Shown here: piece by piece, positions 16,866-27,269 of the stretch
Layout: every line of letters begins with the position of its first letter
Position numbering within the stretch: position 1 is the stretch's first letter
From: Bordetella genomosp. 10
GTDB lineage: Bacteria; Pseudomonadota; Gammaproteobacteria; Burkholderiales; Burkholderiaceae_B
Assembly: GCF_002261225.1 (NCBI RefSeq)
Contig: NZ_NEVM01000005.1
Location: 2,852,001 to 2,916,000, forward strand
Length of the DNA: 64,000 bases
Direction: 5' to 3'
Position numbers and translations under genes: made by a program
The notes under the pieces: generated by a model
Told to the model about the DNA's origin: nothing
Seen by the model: the letters and a program-made list of their open reading frames with translations, nothing else
The model's database searches: none

Positions 16866-18452
16866 GTGTTCTCGCTTTCCTATCGCCGGTTGACCGGCGC
16901 GTTGTCTGCTCTTGCCTTAACGACGGCCATGTTCGCCGGAATGGGGGTCGCCCAGTCCGCGCGCGCCTTCTCGTTTTTCGATGTCATGAAACAGGCCAGG
17001 GAACTGGCCGACAAAAGCTACAAGGCGCCCGAGCCGAACCTGCCCGATTCGCTGCAGGAGTTGAAGTTCGCCGGCTACCAGCAGGTGCGCTTCAAGAACG
17101 ACCGCCTGCACTGGCGCGGGGCGGGCACCAAGTTCCAACTGAACTTCTATCACGAGGGCATGCACTTCAATACCCCCGTGAAGATCAACGAGATCGACGC
17201 CGCCGGCGTGCATGAGATCCAGTTCGATCCCAACGATTTCGATTACGGCAGCCTGAAGCTGGACCCGTCCGCCCTGAAGAACCTGGGCTTCGCCGGCTTC
17301 CGCGTGCTGTACCCGGTCAACAGCCCGGACAAGAAGGACGACGAACTCGCCTCCTTCCTGGGCGCCAGCTATTTCCGCGTCATCGGCAAGGGCCAGACCT
17401 ACGGCCTGTCGGCGCGCGGCCTGGCCATCGACACGGCCCTGCCCTCGGGCGAGGAATTCCCGCGCTTCCGCGAATTCTGGATCGCCCGTCCGGCCCCCGA
17501 GGACAACTACCTCACCATCTACGCACTGCTCGACTCGCCGCGCGCCACCGGCGCCTACCGCTTCGTGCTGCGGCCCAACAGCGAGGACACGGTGATCGAC
17601 GTCAAGGCGCGCATCTTCCTGCGCGACCAGGTGGGCCGCCTGGGCGTGGCGCCGCTGACCAGCATGTACCTGTTCGGCTCCAACCAGCCTTCGCCGGTCG
17701 CCAACTATCGCCCCGAGATGCACGATTCGGATGGCCTGGCCATCCACACCGGCAACGACGAATGGGTGTGGCGTCCCTTGAACAACCCGCGCCGCCTGCA
17801 GGTCAGCGCCTTCTCGGCGGAAAATCCCAAGGGCTTCGGCCTGCTGCAGCGCGGCCGCGAGTTCAGCCGCTACGAGGACCTGGACGATCACTACGAAAAG
17901 CGGCCCAGCCTGTGGATCGAGCCCAAGACCGATTGGGGCAAGGGCAGCGTGCAACTGATCGAGATCCCCACGAAAGATGAAACGAATGACAACATCGTCG
18001 CTTTCTGGGTGCCCGAGAAGCCGCCCGGCAAGGGCGAGCCGCTGGACGCCGACTACCGCATGACCTGGACGATGAACGACAGCAAGGCGCACACCACGCC
18101 GCTGGCGTGGGTCATGCAGACCCGCCGTTCGCGCGACGAAGTCAAGGGCGCGGACCTGGTGCGCCGCTCCGACGGCAGCATCACCTTCGTGGTGGACTTC
18201 GTCGGCGACTCGCTCAAGTCGCTGCCCGCGGACGCCACCATCACCGCCGACACCTGGGTCGACGGCAACGGCCAGATCGTCGAAAACAGCGTACGTCCCA
18301 ATAGCGTGACGGGCGGCCGCCGCCTGACGCTGCGGGTGAATGTGAAAGACCCGACCAAACCGGTGGAAATGCGGGCTTTCCTGACCAACGGCCAAGCGCC
18401 CTTGTCGGAAACCTGGAGCTACCGCCTGCCCAATGAACCTGAAGCAAAATAA
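16866..18452 (+). CDS. opgG: Periplasmic glucan biosynthesis protein OpgG (MdoG)
   Basis: Periplasmic protein needed for branching and release of osmoregulated periplasmic glucans. With the GTG at 16866 it has 528 residues and a normal signal peptide ending at ARAFSFFDV. The mature protein matches the OpgG/OpgD family: [54 protein letters not shown], and [22 protein letters not shown]. The last 20 bases overlap opgH, a standard opgGH arrangement with coupled translation. An upstream GTG at 16800 would add 22 residues ahead of the signal peptide and overlap the likely promoter. Confidence 0.93.
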   Translation: MFSLSYRRLTGALSALALTTAMFAGMGVAQSARAFSFFDVMKQARELADKSYKAPEPNLPDSLQELKFAGYQQVRFKNDRLHWRGAGTKFQLNFYHEGMHFNTPVKINEIDAAGVHEIQFDPNDFDYGSLKLDPSALKNLGFAGFRVLYPVNSPDKKDDELASFLGASYFRVIGKGQTYGLSARGLAIDTALPSGEEFPRFREFWIARPAPEDNYLTIYALLDSPRATGAYRFVLRPNSEDTVIDVKARIFLRDQVGRLGVAPLTSMYLFGSNQPSPVANYRPEMHDSDGLAIHTGNDEWVWRPLNNPRRLQVSAFSAENPKGFGLLQRGREFSRYEDLDDHYEKRPSLWIEPKTDWGKGSVQLIEIPTKDETNDNIVAFWVPEKPPGKGEPLDADYRMTWTMNDSKAHTTPLAWVMQTRRSRDEVKGADLVRRSDGSITFVVDFVGDSLKSLPADATITADTWVDGNGQIVENSVRPNSVTGGRRLTLRVNVKDPTKPVEMRAFLTNGQAPLSETWSYRLPNEPEAK

Positions 18453-20985
18453 TCCCCCCTCCCTGGACGACGTCTCCGACTACCTGAACCGCCTGTCCCT
18501 TCCGCCCGAAAACCGCGAGGCGTTCGAGCGGCTGGCGGCGGAGGCCGCCGGCGCGGGCGACGCGCCCCTGGCCGCGGTGCACCGCCGGCTGGCCGACGGC
18601 GCACCGCCGGCCGGCGACGTGGTGGCCGCCTCGGCGCGCGGCCGGCTCGCGGCCGGCGACGCGGTGGACCAGGAGGCGGCCCAGCGCGCGACCCAGACCG
18701 AGACCGCGGGCATCTGTCTGCCCTCGGCGCCGCCGCTGAACCGCACGGCCATGTCGCCCGAACCCTGGATCACCAACCCGCTGGTGCGGGGCTGGCGCCG
18801 CCTGCGCGGCCAGGCCCCCAGCACGGCGGAGGACTACAACGCCGTCAGCCCGAGCATGGACCCGCGTTGGCGCCAGGCCGGCAGCCGCCGGCGCCTGGCC
18901 CTGCTGTTCCTGGTGGTCGTGCAGACGGTCATCGCCACCTACTACATGAAAGGCGTGCTGCCCTACCAGGGCAGGCAGATCCTCGAAGTCGGCATTCTTT
19001 TCCTGTTCGCCCTGCTGTTCTGCTGGGTGTCGGCCGGCTTCTGGACCGCCATGATGGGCTTCCTGCAACTGCTCATCGGCCGCGACCGCTACAGCATCTC
19101 GGCGCGCGGCGTCGACGACAAGGCCATCGAGCCCGGCGCCCGCACGGCCATCGTCATGCCGATCTGCAACGAAGACGTGTCGCGCGTCTTCGCCGGCTTG
19201 CGGGCGACGTACGAATCGCTGGCCCAGACCGATTCGCTGGACCGCTTCGATATCTTCGTCCTCAGCGACAGCTACAAGGCCGACATCTGCGTGGCCGAAC
19301 AGCGTGCCTGGGTCGAGCTGTGCAAGGCGGTGCAGGGCTTCGGCCGCATCTTCTACCGGCGCCGGCGCCGCCGCGTCAAGCGCAAGAGCGGCAATATCGA
19401 CGACTTCTGCCGCCGCTGGGGCGCCAATTACCGCTACATGGTGGTGCTGGACGCCGACAGCGTGATGACGGGCGACTGCCTGAAGAAACTGGTCCAACTG
19501 ATGGAAGCCAGCCCCGACGCCGGCATCATCCAGAGCTCGCCGCAGGCCAGCGGCATGGACAGCCTGTACGCCCGCATCCAGCAATTCGCCACGCGCGTCT
19601 ACGGCCCGCTCTTCACGGCCGGCATGCACTACTGGCAACTGGGCGAATCGCACTACTGGGGGCATAACGCCATCATCCGGCTGGCGCCGTTCATGCGCCA
19701 CTGCGTGCTGGCGCCGCTGCCGGGCAAGGGGTCGTTCTCCGGCGCCATCCTCTCGCACGACTTCGTCGAAGCGGCCCTGATGCGACGCGCGGGCTGGGGC
19801 GTGTGGATCGCCTACGACCTGCCGGGCAGCTATGAGGAACTGCCGCCCAACCTGCTGGAGGAATTGCAGCGCGACCAGCGATGGTGCCACGGCAACCTGA
19901 TGAACTTCCGGCTGTTCTTCATCCGCGGCTTCCACCCGGTGCACCGGGCGGTCTTCCTGACCGGCGTGATGTCCTACCTGTCGGCGCCGCTGTGGTTCCT
20001 GTTCCTGCTGCTGTCGACCGCGCTGCTGGCGGTGCATACGCTGACCGAACCGCAGTACTTCGTCGAGCCGCGCCAGCTCTTCCCGATCTGGCCGCAATGG
20101 CATCCGGACAAGGCCATCGCCCTGTTCTCGACCACCTTCGTCCTGCTGTTCCTGCCCAAGATCCTGGGCGTGGTGCTGGTCTGGGCGCGCGGCGCGCGCC
20201 TCTACGGCGGCCGCGCCAGCGCCCTGCGCAGCATGCTGCTGGAAGTGCTGTTCTCCATGCTGCTGGCGCCGGTGCGCATGCTGTTCCACACGCGCTTCGT
20301 GGTGGCGGCCTTCCTGGGCCTGTCGGCCAAGTGGATTTCGCCGGCGCGCGACAACGACCAGACGACCTGGGGCGACGCCTTCAAGCGCCACGGCGGCCAG
20401 ACCTTGCTGGGCATCTGCTGGGCCGCGCTGGTGGCGTGGCTCAACCCGGTCTTCCTGCTGTGGATGGCGCCCATCCTGGCCGCCCTGCTGTTGATCATCC
20501 CGCTGTCGGTGTTCTCCAGCCGCGTCGACCTGGGCCGCCGCGCCTACCTGAACCGGCTGTTCCGCATTCCCGAGGAAACCCAGCCGCCGACCGAGCTGCA
20601 GGCCACCCGGCGCTATACCGCGCAAAACCGCGGCGTGGCGCACATCCCCACCTTCGAGGATGCGGTGGCCAACCCGACCGTCAACGCCCTGGCCTGCGCC
20701 ATGGCCGGCGGCCGCCACCGCCCCAACGCGCTGAACGAAGCGCAGCGGCGGCAACAGGTGGATCGCGTGCTGGACCTGGGCGTGGACGTGCTGACCGAGC
20801 CGCAGAAGATCAAGCTGCTGGACGACCCCGTGGTGCTGGCCCGCGTGCACGCCGGCATCTGGAACAGCCAGGCCGAGCATGCGGTGCACCTGCGGCAGCG
20901 CACCGCGCCGCCGCCGCCCGAGGAGGCCGCCCCGGCCGAACCGGACGAGACGGATGCGATGCAGGCGCGGGTGCAGATGGCCTGA
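18433..20985 (+). CDS. opgH: Glucan biosynthesis glucosyltransferase OpgH (MdoH)
   Basis: Inner-membrane glucosyltransferase that builds the beta-1,2-linked glucan backbone from UDP-glucose. It has 850 residues, the usual OpgH length. A cytoplasmic N-terminal region precedes membrane segments near residues 153-175 and 180-205. The GT2 catalytic domain has [17 protein letters not shown], the acidic pair in VVLDADSVM, and the [11 protein letters not shown] motif. More membrane helices follow near residues 500-680 and a C-terminal cytoplasmic tail ends the protein. It overlaps opgG by 20 bases. Confidence 0.95.
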   Translation: MNLKQNNPPSLDDVSDYLNRLSLPPENREAFERLAAEAAGAGDAPLAAVHRRLADGAPPAGDVVAASARGRLAAGDAVDQEAAQRATQTETAGICLPSAPPLNRTAMSPEPWITNPLVRGWRRLRGQAPSTAEDYNAVSPSMDPRWRQAGSRRRLALLFLVVVQTVIATYYMKGVLPYQGRQILEVGILFLFALLFCWVSAGFWTAMMGFLQLLIGRDRYSISARGVDDKAIEPGARTAIVMPICNEDVSRVFAGLRATYESLAQTDSLDRFDIFVLSDSYKADICVAEQRAWVELCKAVQGFGRIFYRRRRRRVKRKSGNIDDFCRRWGANYRYMVVLDADSVMTGDCLKKLVQLMEASPDAGIIQSSPQASGMDSLYARIQQFATRVYGPLFTAGMHYWQLGESHYWGHNAIIRLAPFMRHCVLAPLPGKGSFSGAILSHDFVEAALMRRAGWGVWIAYDLPGSYEELPPNLLEELQRDQRWCHGNLMNFRLFFIRGFHPVHRAVFLTGVMSYLSAPLWFLFLLLSTALLAVHTLTEPQYFVEPRQLFPIWPQWHPDKAIALFSTTFVLLFLPKILGVVLVWARGARLYGGRASALRSMLLEVLFSMLLAPVRMLFHTRFVVAAFLGLSAKWISPARDNDQTTWGDAFKRHGGQTLLGICWAALVAWLNPVFLLWMAPILAALLLIIPLSVFSSRVDLGRRAYLNRLFRIPEETQPPTELQATRRYTAQNRGVAHIPTFEDAVANPTVNALACAMAGGRHRPNALNEAQRRQQVDRVLDLGVDVLTEPQKIKLLDDPVVLARVHAGIWNSQAEHAVHLRQRTAPPPPEEAAPAEPDETDAMQARVQMA

Positions 20986-21009
20986 GCGGCGCCCGGGCTA
21001 TCCGGGCTC

Positions 21010-21960
21010 TCAGAGTTCGCGAATAGGCTTGCCGTCCGCCCAGGCCTGGATGGCGGCCACGGCGTTGGCGTAGAAGGCGCGGAAGTTGTCTTCGCTGACG
21101 TAGCCCAGGTGAGGCGTCAGCACCACGTTGTCCAGCTTGCGCACCGGATCGTCGGCCGGCAAGGGCTCCACGCTGAACACGTCCAGCCCCGCGCCGGCGA
21201 TGCGCTTGTGGCGCAAGGCGTCCATCAGGGCATCCTGGTCGACCAGCCCGGCGCGCGAGGTGTTGACCAGGAAGGCGCTGGACTTCATCGCCCGCAGGCA
21301 TTCGGCGTCGACCACGTTGCGGGTGCGGTCCGACAGGATCAGGTGCACGCTGACGACGTCCGAGGTGGTGAACAGATCCTGCTTGCTCACGTAGGTCGCG
21401 CCGCCCTCCTGCGCCCGCTCCGGCGTCAGGTTGGGACTCCAGGCCACGACGTCCATGTCGAAGGCCTTACCGACGCGGGCCACCGCCTGGCCCAGCTTGC
21501 CCAGGCCCAGCACGCCCAGGCGCTTGCGGGCCAGCGGCACGGGCATGCCGGTCTGCCAGCTTCCGCGACGCATGTTCGCGTCCTCGGCGCAGAGGTTCTT
21601 GAACAGGCCCAGGATCAGCGTCCATGCCAGTTCGGCGGTGGCGTTGACGGCGTTGCTCGCGCCGGGCGCGCCGCACACCGTGACGCCGCGCGCCTTGCAG
21701 GCAGCCATGTCGACGGCGTTGTTGCGCAGCCCGGTGGTGACCAGCAGGCGCAGATTGGGCAGGGCATTCACCAGCGCCGCCGGGAAAGGCATGCGCTCGC
21801 GCATGATGACGATGACGTCGAACGGTTGCAGCGCGTTGGCGCGCTCGGCTTCGGGCAGGGGTTCACGGAAGACCCGCACATTGGCTTGCGGGCCCAGCGC
21901 CGACCAGTCGGCGTAATCGGCGGCGACGCCGTGGTAGTCGTCAAGAATCGCGATATTCAA
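21010..21960 (-). CDS. D-2-hydroxyacid dehydrogenase family protein
   Basis: NAD-dependent 2-hydroxyacid dehydrogenase of 316 residues. The Rossmann motif is LGVLGLGKLGQAVARVGKAFDMDVVAW, the catalytic Arg lies in NTSRAGLVDQDAL, and the His/Glu pair is in LTPHLGYVSEDNF. The start is TTG at 21960, supported by AGGAG six bases upstream. The sequence is nearer to the phosphoglycerate/glyoxylate reductase-like group than to lactate dehydrogenase; the substrate is unknown. It is the last gene of a minus-strand series. Confidence 0.88.
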   Translation of the reverse strand: MNIAILDDYHGVAADYADWSALGPQANVRVFREPLPEAERANALQPFDVIVIMRERMPFPAALVNALPNLRLLVTTGLRNNAVDMAACKARGVTVCGAPGASNAVNATAELAWTLILGLFKNLCAEDANMRRGSWQTGMPVPLARKRLGVLGLGKLGQAVARVGKAFDMDVVAWSPNLTPERAQEGGATYVSKQDLFTTSDVVSVHLILSDRTRNVVDAECLRAMKSSAFLVNTSRAGLVDQDALMDALRHKRIAGAGLDVFSVEPLPADDPVRKLDNVVLTPHLGYVSEDNFRAFYANAVAAIQAWADGKPIREL

Positions 21961-22101
21961 AACCGTCTCCTGGAAAGGGAAAAATCAGGGGCGCGAGCCG
22001 GGGCAGGTTGCCGGTACTGAGCTTCCCTTAGCGCGGCGCCGCTCGTGGTCGGCGCATCATGGGCAGTCTCGTAGATTTGGATTCGGTGCGAGCGTTTCAG
22101 G

Positions 22102-22980
22102 CTACTTGGCGTCCAGGCGCGCCTGCAATTCCTCCAGCGGCAGGGCGCCGCTGACGCGCGCCCCGTTGGCGAAGAACAGCGTGGGCGTGCCGCGCACCAT
22201 CAGCTTCTGGCCGAGCGCCAGCAACTTGTCCACGGGCGCGTTGCAATTCGCGGTCGGCGGCGTCTTGCCGTGCAGCATCCAGTCGTCCCAGGTGGCCGCC
22301 TTGTCGGACGCGCACCAGACGTCGCGCGTCTTGGTCTTGGAATCCGGCGCCAGGATGGGGTAGAGGAAGGTGTAGATGGTCAGGTTGGTCTGCCCTTCCA
22401 GCGTGTGGCGCAACTGCTTGCAATAGCCGCAATTGGGATCCTCGAAGATCGCCACCTTGCGCGCGCCATTGCCGCGCACCTGCTTGATGGCGAGGTCCAG
22501 CGGCAACTGGTCGAAGGGAACGGCGCCGATCTTCTCCTGGCTGGCCCGCGTCATGTCGCGGCGCGTGGCGGCGTCGATCAGCGGTCCTTCCATCACCCAG
22601 GAAACGTCCTCGTTGGTGTAGACCAGGTCCATGCCGATCTGCACTTCGAACAGGCCGTAGGGCGTCCGGCGCACCGCGGTGACCTGCATGTCCGGGAAAC
22701 GCTGGGCGAAACGGTTCTTGACGGCATCGTCCACCGGATCGGCCGCGCCCCGCATCTGGCTCGTGCCGACCGTCTTGGCGCCGGCGGGCGCCGGCCGGTC
22801 GGTGCCGTAGACCTTGCTGCCCGGCGCGCCGGCCTGCCCGGTGCCGGTGACCTTTTCACCGGCCGCGGCCGGCTGGCCCGCCGATTGCGTGGAAACGGTC
22901 TTGTCCTGCGCCTGCGCGGGCGCCGTTAGGGCCAACGCGGCCGCCAGGGCCGCGACGGCGGACCAGCATCGAAAATTCAT
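22102..22980 (-). CDS. dsbC: DsbC-like periplasmic thiol:disulfide isomerase with repeat linker
   Basis: Periplasmic protein of 292 residues that would reshuffle wrong disulfides. A signal peptide of about 25 residues (ALTAPAQAQ) starts at the ATG at 22980, which has GGGAG upstream. The DsbC dimerisation domain (about 82-165) precedes a thioredoxin fold with the active-site CGYC at residues 184-187 and cis-Pro GTPTLFF. It is about 50 residues longer than E. coli DsbC because of an Ala/Gly-rich segment (about 26-80) with three KVxGT-like repeats (EKVTGTGQ, SKVYGTDR, AKTVGTSQ). The role of this linker is unknown. Confidence 0.9.
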   Translation of the reverse strand: MNFRCWSAVAALAAALALTAPAQAQDKTVSTQSAGQPAAAGEKVTGTGQAGAPGSKVYGTDRPAPAGAKTVGTSQMRGAADPVDDAVKNRFAQRFPDMQVTAVRRTPYGLFEVQIGMDLVYTNEDVSWVMEGPLIDAATRRDMTRASQEKIGAVPFDQLPLDLAIKQVRGNGARKVAIFEDPNCGYCKQLRHTLEGQTNLTIYTFLYPILAPDSKTKTRDVWCASDKAATWDDWMLHGKTPPTANCNAPVDKLLALGQKLMVRGTPTLFFANGARVSGALPLEELQARLDAK

Positions 22981-23207
22981 TACATCTCCCAAACAAGATA
23001 GGCAAGACAGCGGCGCCACGGGGGCGATACCGGAGCAATACAGGGCCGCCGATACGGCGCCACATACGGCGCCACTATAGCGGCAGCACGGCGGCGATAC
23101 CGAGCCCCCGGTCCCGGCGGACACAGGGGTTGGACACCGATCCCCCGGCGCGGTTCAGCGCCCGGCGGCATCCCCGGCCCCGGTTATTCACGGCCCTTGC
23201 ATGCCGA
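22981..23207. repeat. Intergenic GC-rich stretch with a perfect 12-bp tandem repeat
   Basis: ATACGGCGCCAC occurs twice in tandem at 23052-23063 and 23064-23075. Degenerate GGCGATACC-like copies flank it (near 23032 and 23092). No gene is seen. Its role is unknown. Confidence 0.5.
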
Positions 23208-24377
23208 TCATAGCCCGGAGGCTTGCGCGATCAGGCGGCGCTTGAGCGCGGGCGTCCGGTCCACCCAGGACATGCCGGTATTGCGCAGCCAGGCCAGGGG
23301 CGCGGCGCGGCTGCCGAACAGGCGATGCAGCCCATCGGTAGCCACCCGCATGGCCAGCAGCGGCTCGGCGCGGGCGCGGCGATAGCGGCGCAATACGCGG
23401 ATATCCCCGGCGGAGCGGAACGATTCGCGGCCGGCAACCGCTTCTGCCAGCGCCAGCGCATCGCCCAGCCCCAGGTTCAAGCCCTGGCCCGCCAGCGGGT
23501 GCACCCGATGCGCGGCGTCGCCCACCAGGGCCACGCCGGGCGCGATCATCTGCGATTGCTCCAGGAACAGCGGAAATCCGTGCACCGGCGCGTTGACGGC
23601 CAGCCGGCCCAGGCGGCCGCCGGTGGCCAGCGCCAGGTCGGCCTCCAGGCGGGCGGCCTGCTGCGCCGGTGGCAGCGCCAGGATGACCCGAGCCGCGGCC
23701 GCGCGCAGGGACCAGACCAGGGAAACCTGGGGGCCGCGCGCGCTGTCCGGCAGCGGCAGCAGCGCCAGCACCCCGTCCTCGCGGAACCATTGCAAGGCGG
23801 TCCCCCGGTGCGCGATCTCCGCGTCCAGATGGGTGACCAGGGCGATGTCGTCATAGGGACGCGATTGCTGCCGCAGGCCGGCGGCCTCGCGCAGGGGCGA
23901 CCCCGCGCCATCGGCGCCGATGGCCAGGTCGGCGCGCAATTGGCCGCCCTGCTCGGTCAGCACCGCGCCGTTCTCATAGCCGACGCAGCGGTCCTGGATC
24001 CAGGAAATACCCGACAGGCGGGCGGCCTGCATCAGCACGCGCTCGATTTCGCTGGACTCGGCGATCCAGGCCAGTTGGGGCACGGCCGCCTGCCAGGCGT
24101 CGAGCGTCACGCCGCCATCGGCGTCGCCATGGATTTCCATGGCCTGCACCGGCATGATGCGCTCGGCCGGCAGCGCGTCCCAGATGCCCAGCTCGGCCAG
24201 GAAACGCTGGCTGGCCGGCGAAATGGCGTACACGCGCGGATAGTAGGGGTCGCCGGCCGGCGGCAGCGGCGCGGGCGCGGGGGCCAGGATGGCCACCGGC
24301 TGCTTGCGCCTGCCCAGCGCCAGCGCGGTGGCCAGGCCGACGATGCCGGCGCCGCAAACCAGAATTTCCTTGCTCAT
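23208..24377 (-). CDS. UbiH/UbiF/VisC-type FAD-dependent monooxygenase
   Basis: Flavoprotein hydroxylase of 389 residues in the group that hydroxylates the ubiquinone ring. The N-terminal dinucleotide fold is VCGAGIVGLATALALGRR, the middle DG motif is ADLAIGADGAGSPLR, and the second FAD motif is ALVGDAAHRVHPLAGQGLNLGLGDA. Its ATG overlaps the mltA stop by four bases (ATGA), so the two are co-translated. Which ring position it modifies cannot be told from sequence. Confidence 0.88.
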   Translation of the reverse strand: MSKEILVCGAGIVGLATALALGRRKQPVAILAPAPAPLPPAGDPYYPRVYAISPASQRFLAELGIWDALPAERIMPVQAMEIHGDADGGVTLDAWQAAVPQLAWIAESSEIERVLMQAARLSGISWIQDRCVGYENGAVLTEQGGQLRADLAIGADGAGSPLREAAGLRQQSRPYDDIALVTHLDAEIAHRGTALQWFREDGVLALLPLPDSARGPQVSLVWSLRAAAARVILALPPAQQAARLEADLALATGGRLGRLAVNAPVHGFPLFLEQSQMIAPGVALVGDAAHRVHPLAGQGLNLGLGDALALAEAVAGRESFRSAGDIRVLRRYRRARAEPLLAMRVATDGLHRLFGSRAAPLAWLRNTGMSWVDRTPALKRRLIAQASGL

Positions 24378-25762
24378 CGCGCCGACGGCTCCCCTGCCTG
24401 TTTGGGCCACAACACCCACATCTGGCCGCGCTGCTTCATGCGGCCCGCCAACTGGCCGGCCTCGTCGCCGTAGCCCCAGTAGAGATCGGTGCGCGCCGCC
24501 CCGCGTATGGCCGTGCCCGTGTCCTGGGCGAACACCAGGCGGTCGAACGGCTGCTCGGACGCCGGCATCGTGGTGTCCAGGAAAACGGGCGTGCCCAGCG
24601 GGACGAAGCTGGCGTCGACCGCGACCGAGCGGCGCGGCGCCAGCGGCAGGCCGTAGGCGCCGCGCGGCCCCAGCTCGGGATCCGTCACCGGCTCCTCGCG
24701 GAAGAACACCACCGCCGGATTGGCGTTGAGCATTTCCTGCACGCGGCCCGGATTGCGCTGCGCCCAGGCGCGGATGTTCTGCATCGACGCCTGGTCGGCG
24801 GTCATCTGGCCTTTTTCCACCAGCCAGCGGCCGATCGACATATAAGGCTGGCCGTTGTGATCGGCATAGGCCAGGCGTATGACCTTGCCGGCGTCCGGCC
24901 CGTCCGTCAGCAGGACGCGGCCCGAGCCCTGCACCTGCAGGAAGAAGTTATCCACGGGATCGTCGACGTAGACCAGCGCGGGCGGCCGGCGCGCCGGGTT
25001 GGCCTCCATGGCGGCCCGGGTGTCGTAGGGCACCACGCGCTTGCCGTCCAGCTTGCCGCGCACCCGCTTGCCCGCCAGTTCCGGGTAGATGGCGCCCAGG
25101 TCCACGGTCAGCAGGTCGGCCGGCGGCGCGTACAGCGGCCATCGGTGCAGGCCGCCCTGGGTGCGCGAACCCCGCACCAGCGGCTCGTAGTAGCCGGTGA
25201 CGGTATTGCCGGCCGGCTTGCCGTCGGCGCCCAGCAGGCGCCAGGGCTGCAGATAGGTCTGCAGGAAGCGCCGCACGCTTTCGGGATCGTTCGCCGCGGG
25301 CATGCGGGCCGGGTCGATGGCGGCCGCGCAGACCGGCTGCCAGGCGCGCGGGGCCGCGCGCGCGGGCACGGCCAGGCTGCCCGAGGTGGGCCGCATCAGG
25401 CCCTTGCAGTTGCGCAGGAACAGCGGCCAGAAATGCGCGAGGTCGTCATCGCGCCAGCGCGGCAGGTCGGCGTAGTTGACGCGCTGGAAGCGGCCGGCCA
25501 GGGGCCGCGCCGCGGTGTCCGGCAGGGCCGACAGGGGAGGCACCGTCAGCGGGCTCTCCGGCGCGGCCACGGCGGGCCCGGCCGGGGTTTCGGGGCTTTC
25601 CGGTTCGGACTGCAGGGCCGAGCAGCCGGCCAGGAGGACGCTGGCGGCCAGCAGGGTTGCCCCGGCCAGGGAGCCCCACGCGGCGCGCCCGGCATCGCCG
25701 GCCGCCGCGGAGGGCGTTCCCGGCCGGGCGGGGCCCGAGGCCGGGAAAACGAAACGCTTCAT
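24374..25762 (-). CDS. mltA: Membrane-bound lytic murein transglycosylase A (lipoprotein)
   Basis: Outer-membrane lipoprotein that cuts peptidoglycan glycan strands and forms 1,6-anhydromuropeptides. A lipobox LLAGC lies about 53 residues after the chosen ATG at 25762. MltA-family sequence follows: VNYADLPRWRDDDLAHFWPLFLRNC, TGYYEPLVRGSR, PYDTRAAME, VQGSGRVLL, and the C-terminal 3D domain with AQDTGTAIRG and TDLYWGYGDEAG, where the catalytic aspartate resides. Starts at 25792 or 25855 are also in frame; ribosome sites are weak, so the start is uncertain. The long leader before the lipobox is unusual. Confidence 0.9.
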   Translation of the reverse strand: MKRFVFPASGPARPGTPSAAAGDAGRAAWGSLAGATLLAASVLLAGCSALQSEPESPETPAGPAVAAPESPLTVPPLSALPDTAARPLAGRFQRVNYADLPRWRDDDLAHFWPLFLRNCKGLMRPTSGSLAVPARAAPRAWQPVCAAAIDPARMPAANDPESVRRFLQTYLQPWRLLGADGKPAGNTVTGYYEPLVRGSRTQGGLHRWPLYAPPADLLTVDLGAIYPELAGKRVRGKLDGKRVVPYDTRAAMEANPARRPPALVYVDDPVDNFFLQVQGSGRVLLTDGPDAGKVIRLAYADHNGQPYMSIGRWLVEKGQMTADQASMQNIRAWAQRNPGRVQEMLNANPAVVFFREEPVTDPELGPRGAYGLPLAPRRSVAVDASFVPLGTPVFLDTTMPASEQPFDRLVFAQDTGTAIRGAARTDLYWGYGDEAGQLAGRMKQRGQMWVLWPKQAGEPSAR

Positions 25763-25904
25763 GCGGGTAAATCTTCGGGAGTTCTGAGGCATACGGTTAG
25801 ATCCAGGCCCAGGGCCGGCCACGGGGCCGGCCGGTCGCGCCATGCGGGCGCACACGGCCGGCGCCTGCCCCGACCGGGGTCGGGAGGCCGACGCGAAGGC
25901 GCTT

Positions 25905-26279
25905 TCAATGCAGGGTGCGGGGCATCGCCAGCAGGAATTCGGGAATGGCCACTTCGAACGGGATGCCGTTCTCGCCGACGCAATGGTAGGTGCCGCGCAT
26001 GGTGCCGACCGGAGTAGGCAGCGGACAGCCGCTGGTGTATTCGAAGGTCTCGCCCGGCGCCAGCAGCGGCTGCTGGCCGACCACGCCCAGGCCGCGCACT
26101 TCCTGCACGCGCTCGTTGCCGTCGATGATGATCCAGTGGCGGCTGATGACCTGCGCCGGGTGCTGCCCGGTGTTGGTGATACGGACCGTGTAGGCGAACA
26201 CGTATTGCTGCTCGCCCGGGTCGGACTGGTCGGGCACGAAACGCGGCTCGACAGTCACGGAAAGATCATAAGGTTTCAC
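25905..26279 (-). CDS. apaG: ApaG (Co2+/Mg2+ efflux-associated protein)
   Basis: A 124-residue beta-sandwich protein of the ApaG family. Conserved segments are [42 protein letters not shown] and [13 protein letters not shown]. The GTG at 26279 gives the family's usual length and N-terminus ([12 protein letters not shown]); a longer frame would add 57 unlikely residues. In enterobacteria apaG sits with ksgA and apaH. Here it is divergent from rpe. Confidence 0.93.
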   Translation of the reverse strand: MKPYDLSVTVEPRFVPDQSDPGEQQYVFAYTVRITNTGQHPAQVISRHWIIIDGNERVQEVRGLGVVGQQPLLAPGETFEYTSGCPLPTPVGTMRGTYHCVGENGIPFEVAIPEFLLAMPRTLH

Positions 26280-26390
26280 GGGATTTCCGGCTCTCCAGAT
26301 GGCCTGACTGCGCGCCCGGCGGAACGGGGAGGAACGCGCGGCGCGGCCAGGAGGCCGCCCCGCCCGCCGCGTCCGCCGCGGCAAACTGCA

Positions 26391-26405
26391 ATAATGGCAC
26401 ATTAT
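26391..26405. promoter_or_regulatory. Perfect 15-bp palindrome between apaG and rpe
   Basis: ATAATG, GCA, CATTAT form a perfect inverted repeat in the 185-base divergent gap. It is AT-rich in a GC-rich context and could be an operator or part of the rpe promoter. Confidence 0.35.
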
Positions 26406-26464
26406 CCCCCGAATTCCCGCCGCCCTCCCCGCTGTCCGTTCTCCTTGCACGAGCGCCGCCGATC

Positions 26465-27166
26465 ATGTCCCTGACCCCCGCCCCCCGCATCGCCCCCAGC
26501 ATCCTGTCCGCCGATTTCGCCCGCCTGGGCGAGGAAGTCCGCAACGTCGTGGAGGCCGGCGCGGACTGGATCCACTTCGACGTCATGGACAACCATTACG
26601 TGCCCAACCTCACCATGGGCCCCATGGTCTGTGCGGCCATCCGGCCGCACGTCAAGGCGCCGATCGACGTGCACCTGATGGTCGAGCCGGTGGACGCCCT
26701 GATTCCCGAGTTCGCCAAGGCCGGCGCCGACATCATCTCCTTCCACCCGGAAGCCACGCGGCATATCGACCGCACCCTGTCGCTGATCCGCGACCATGGC
26801 TGCAAGGCCGGGCTGGTCTTCAATCCGGCCACGTCGCTGGAGCACATGGACTACGTGATGGACAAGCTGGACCTGGTGCTGATCATGTCGGTCAACCCCG
26901 GCTTCGGCGGCCAGAGCTTCATCGACAACGCCCTGGTCAAGCTGCGCCAGGCGCGCGCCCGCATCGACCGCTGGACCGAGGCCGGCGGCCACCACATCGC
27001 GCTGGAAGTCGACGGCGGCGTGAAGGTGGAAAATATCGCGCAGATCCACGCCGCCGGCGCCGACACCTTCGTCGCCGGTTCGGCGATCTTCGGCAAGCCG
27101 GACTACAAGGCGGTCATCGACGCCATGCGCCAGGAACTGGCGCGCGCCAAGACGCTGGCGGCCTGA
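26465..27166 (+). CDS. rpe: Ribulose-phosphate 3-epimerase
   Basis: TIM-barrel enzyme of 233 residues that interconverts ribulose 5-phosphate and xylulose 5-phosphate. Family motifs are [17 protein letters not shown], the metal-binding [37 protein letters not shown] and [12 protein letters not shown]. It is followed by gph and then trpE on the same strand, an rpe-gph-trp order also common in other proteobacteria. Confidence 0.97.
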   Translation: MSLTPAPRIAPSILSADFARLGEEVRNVVEAGADWIHFDVMDNHYVPNLTMGPMVCAAIRPHVKAPIDVHLMVEPVDALIPEFAKAGADIISFHPEATRHIDRTLSLIRDHGCKAGLVFNPATSLEHMDYVMDKLDLVLIMSVNPGFGGQSFIDNALVKLRQARARIDRWTEAGGHHIALEVDGGVKVENIAQIHAAGADTFVAGSAIFGKPDYKAVIDAMRQELARAKTLAA

Positions 27167-27269
27167 ACGCCGCGCCGCCGCGCCACCCGCAGCCACGCCG
27201 CACCGCCGGTCCTTCACGACAGCGCGGCCCTCGCCTCCCCCTCAACGCCTCCTGTACAGGAATCCCACC

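Noticed and set aside
18241..20889. 882-codon minus-strand open frame opposite opgH
   Set aside because: Shadow of opgH codons; composition Gln/His/Arg/Ala-rich with no fold signal.
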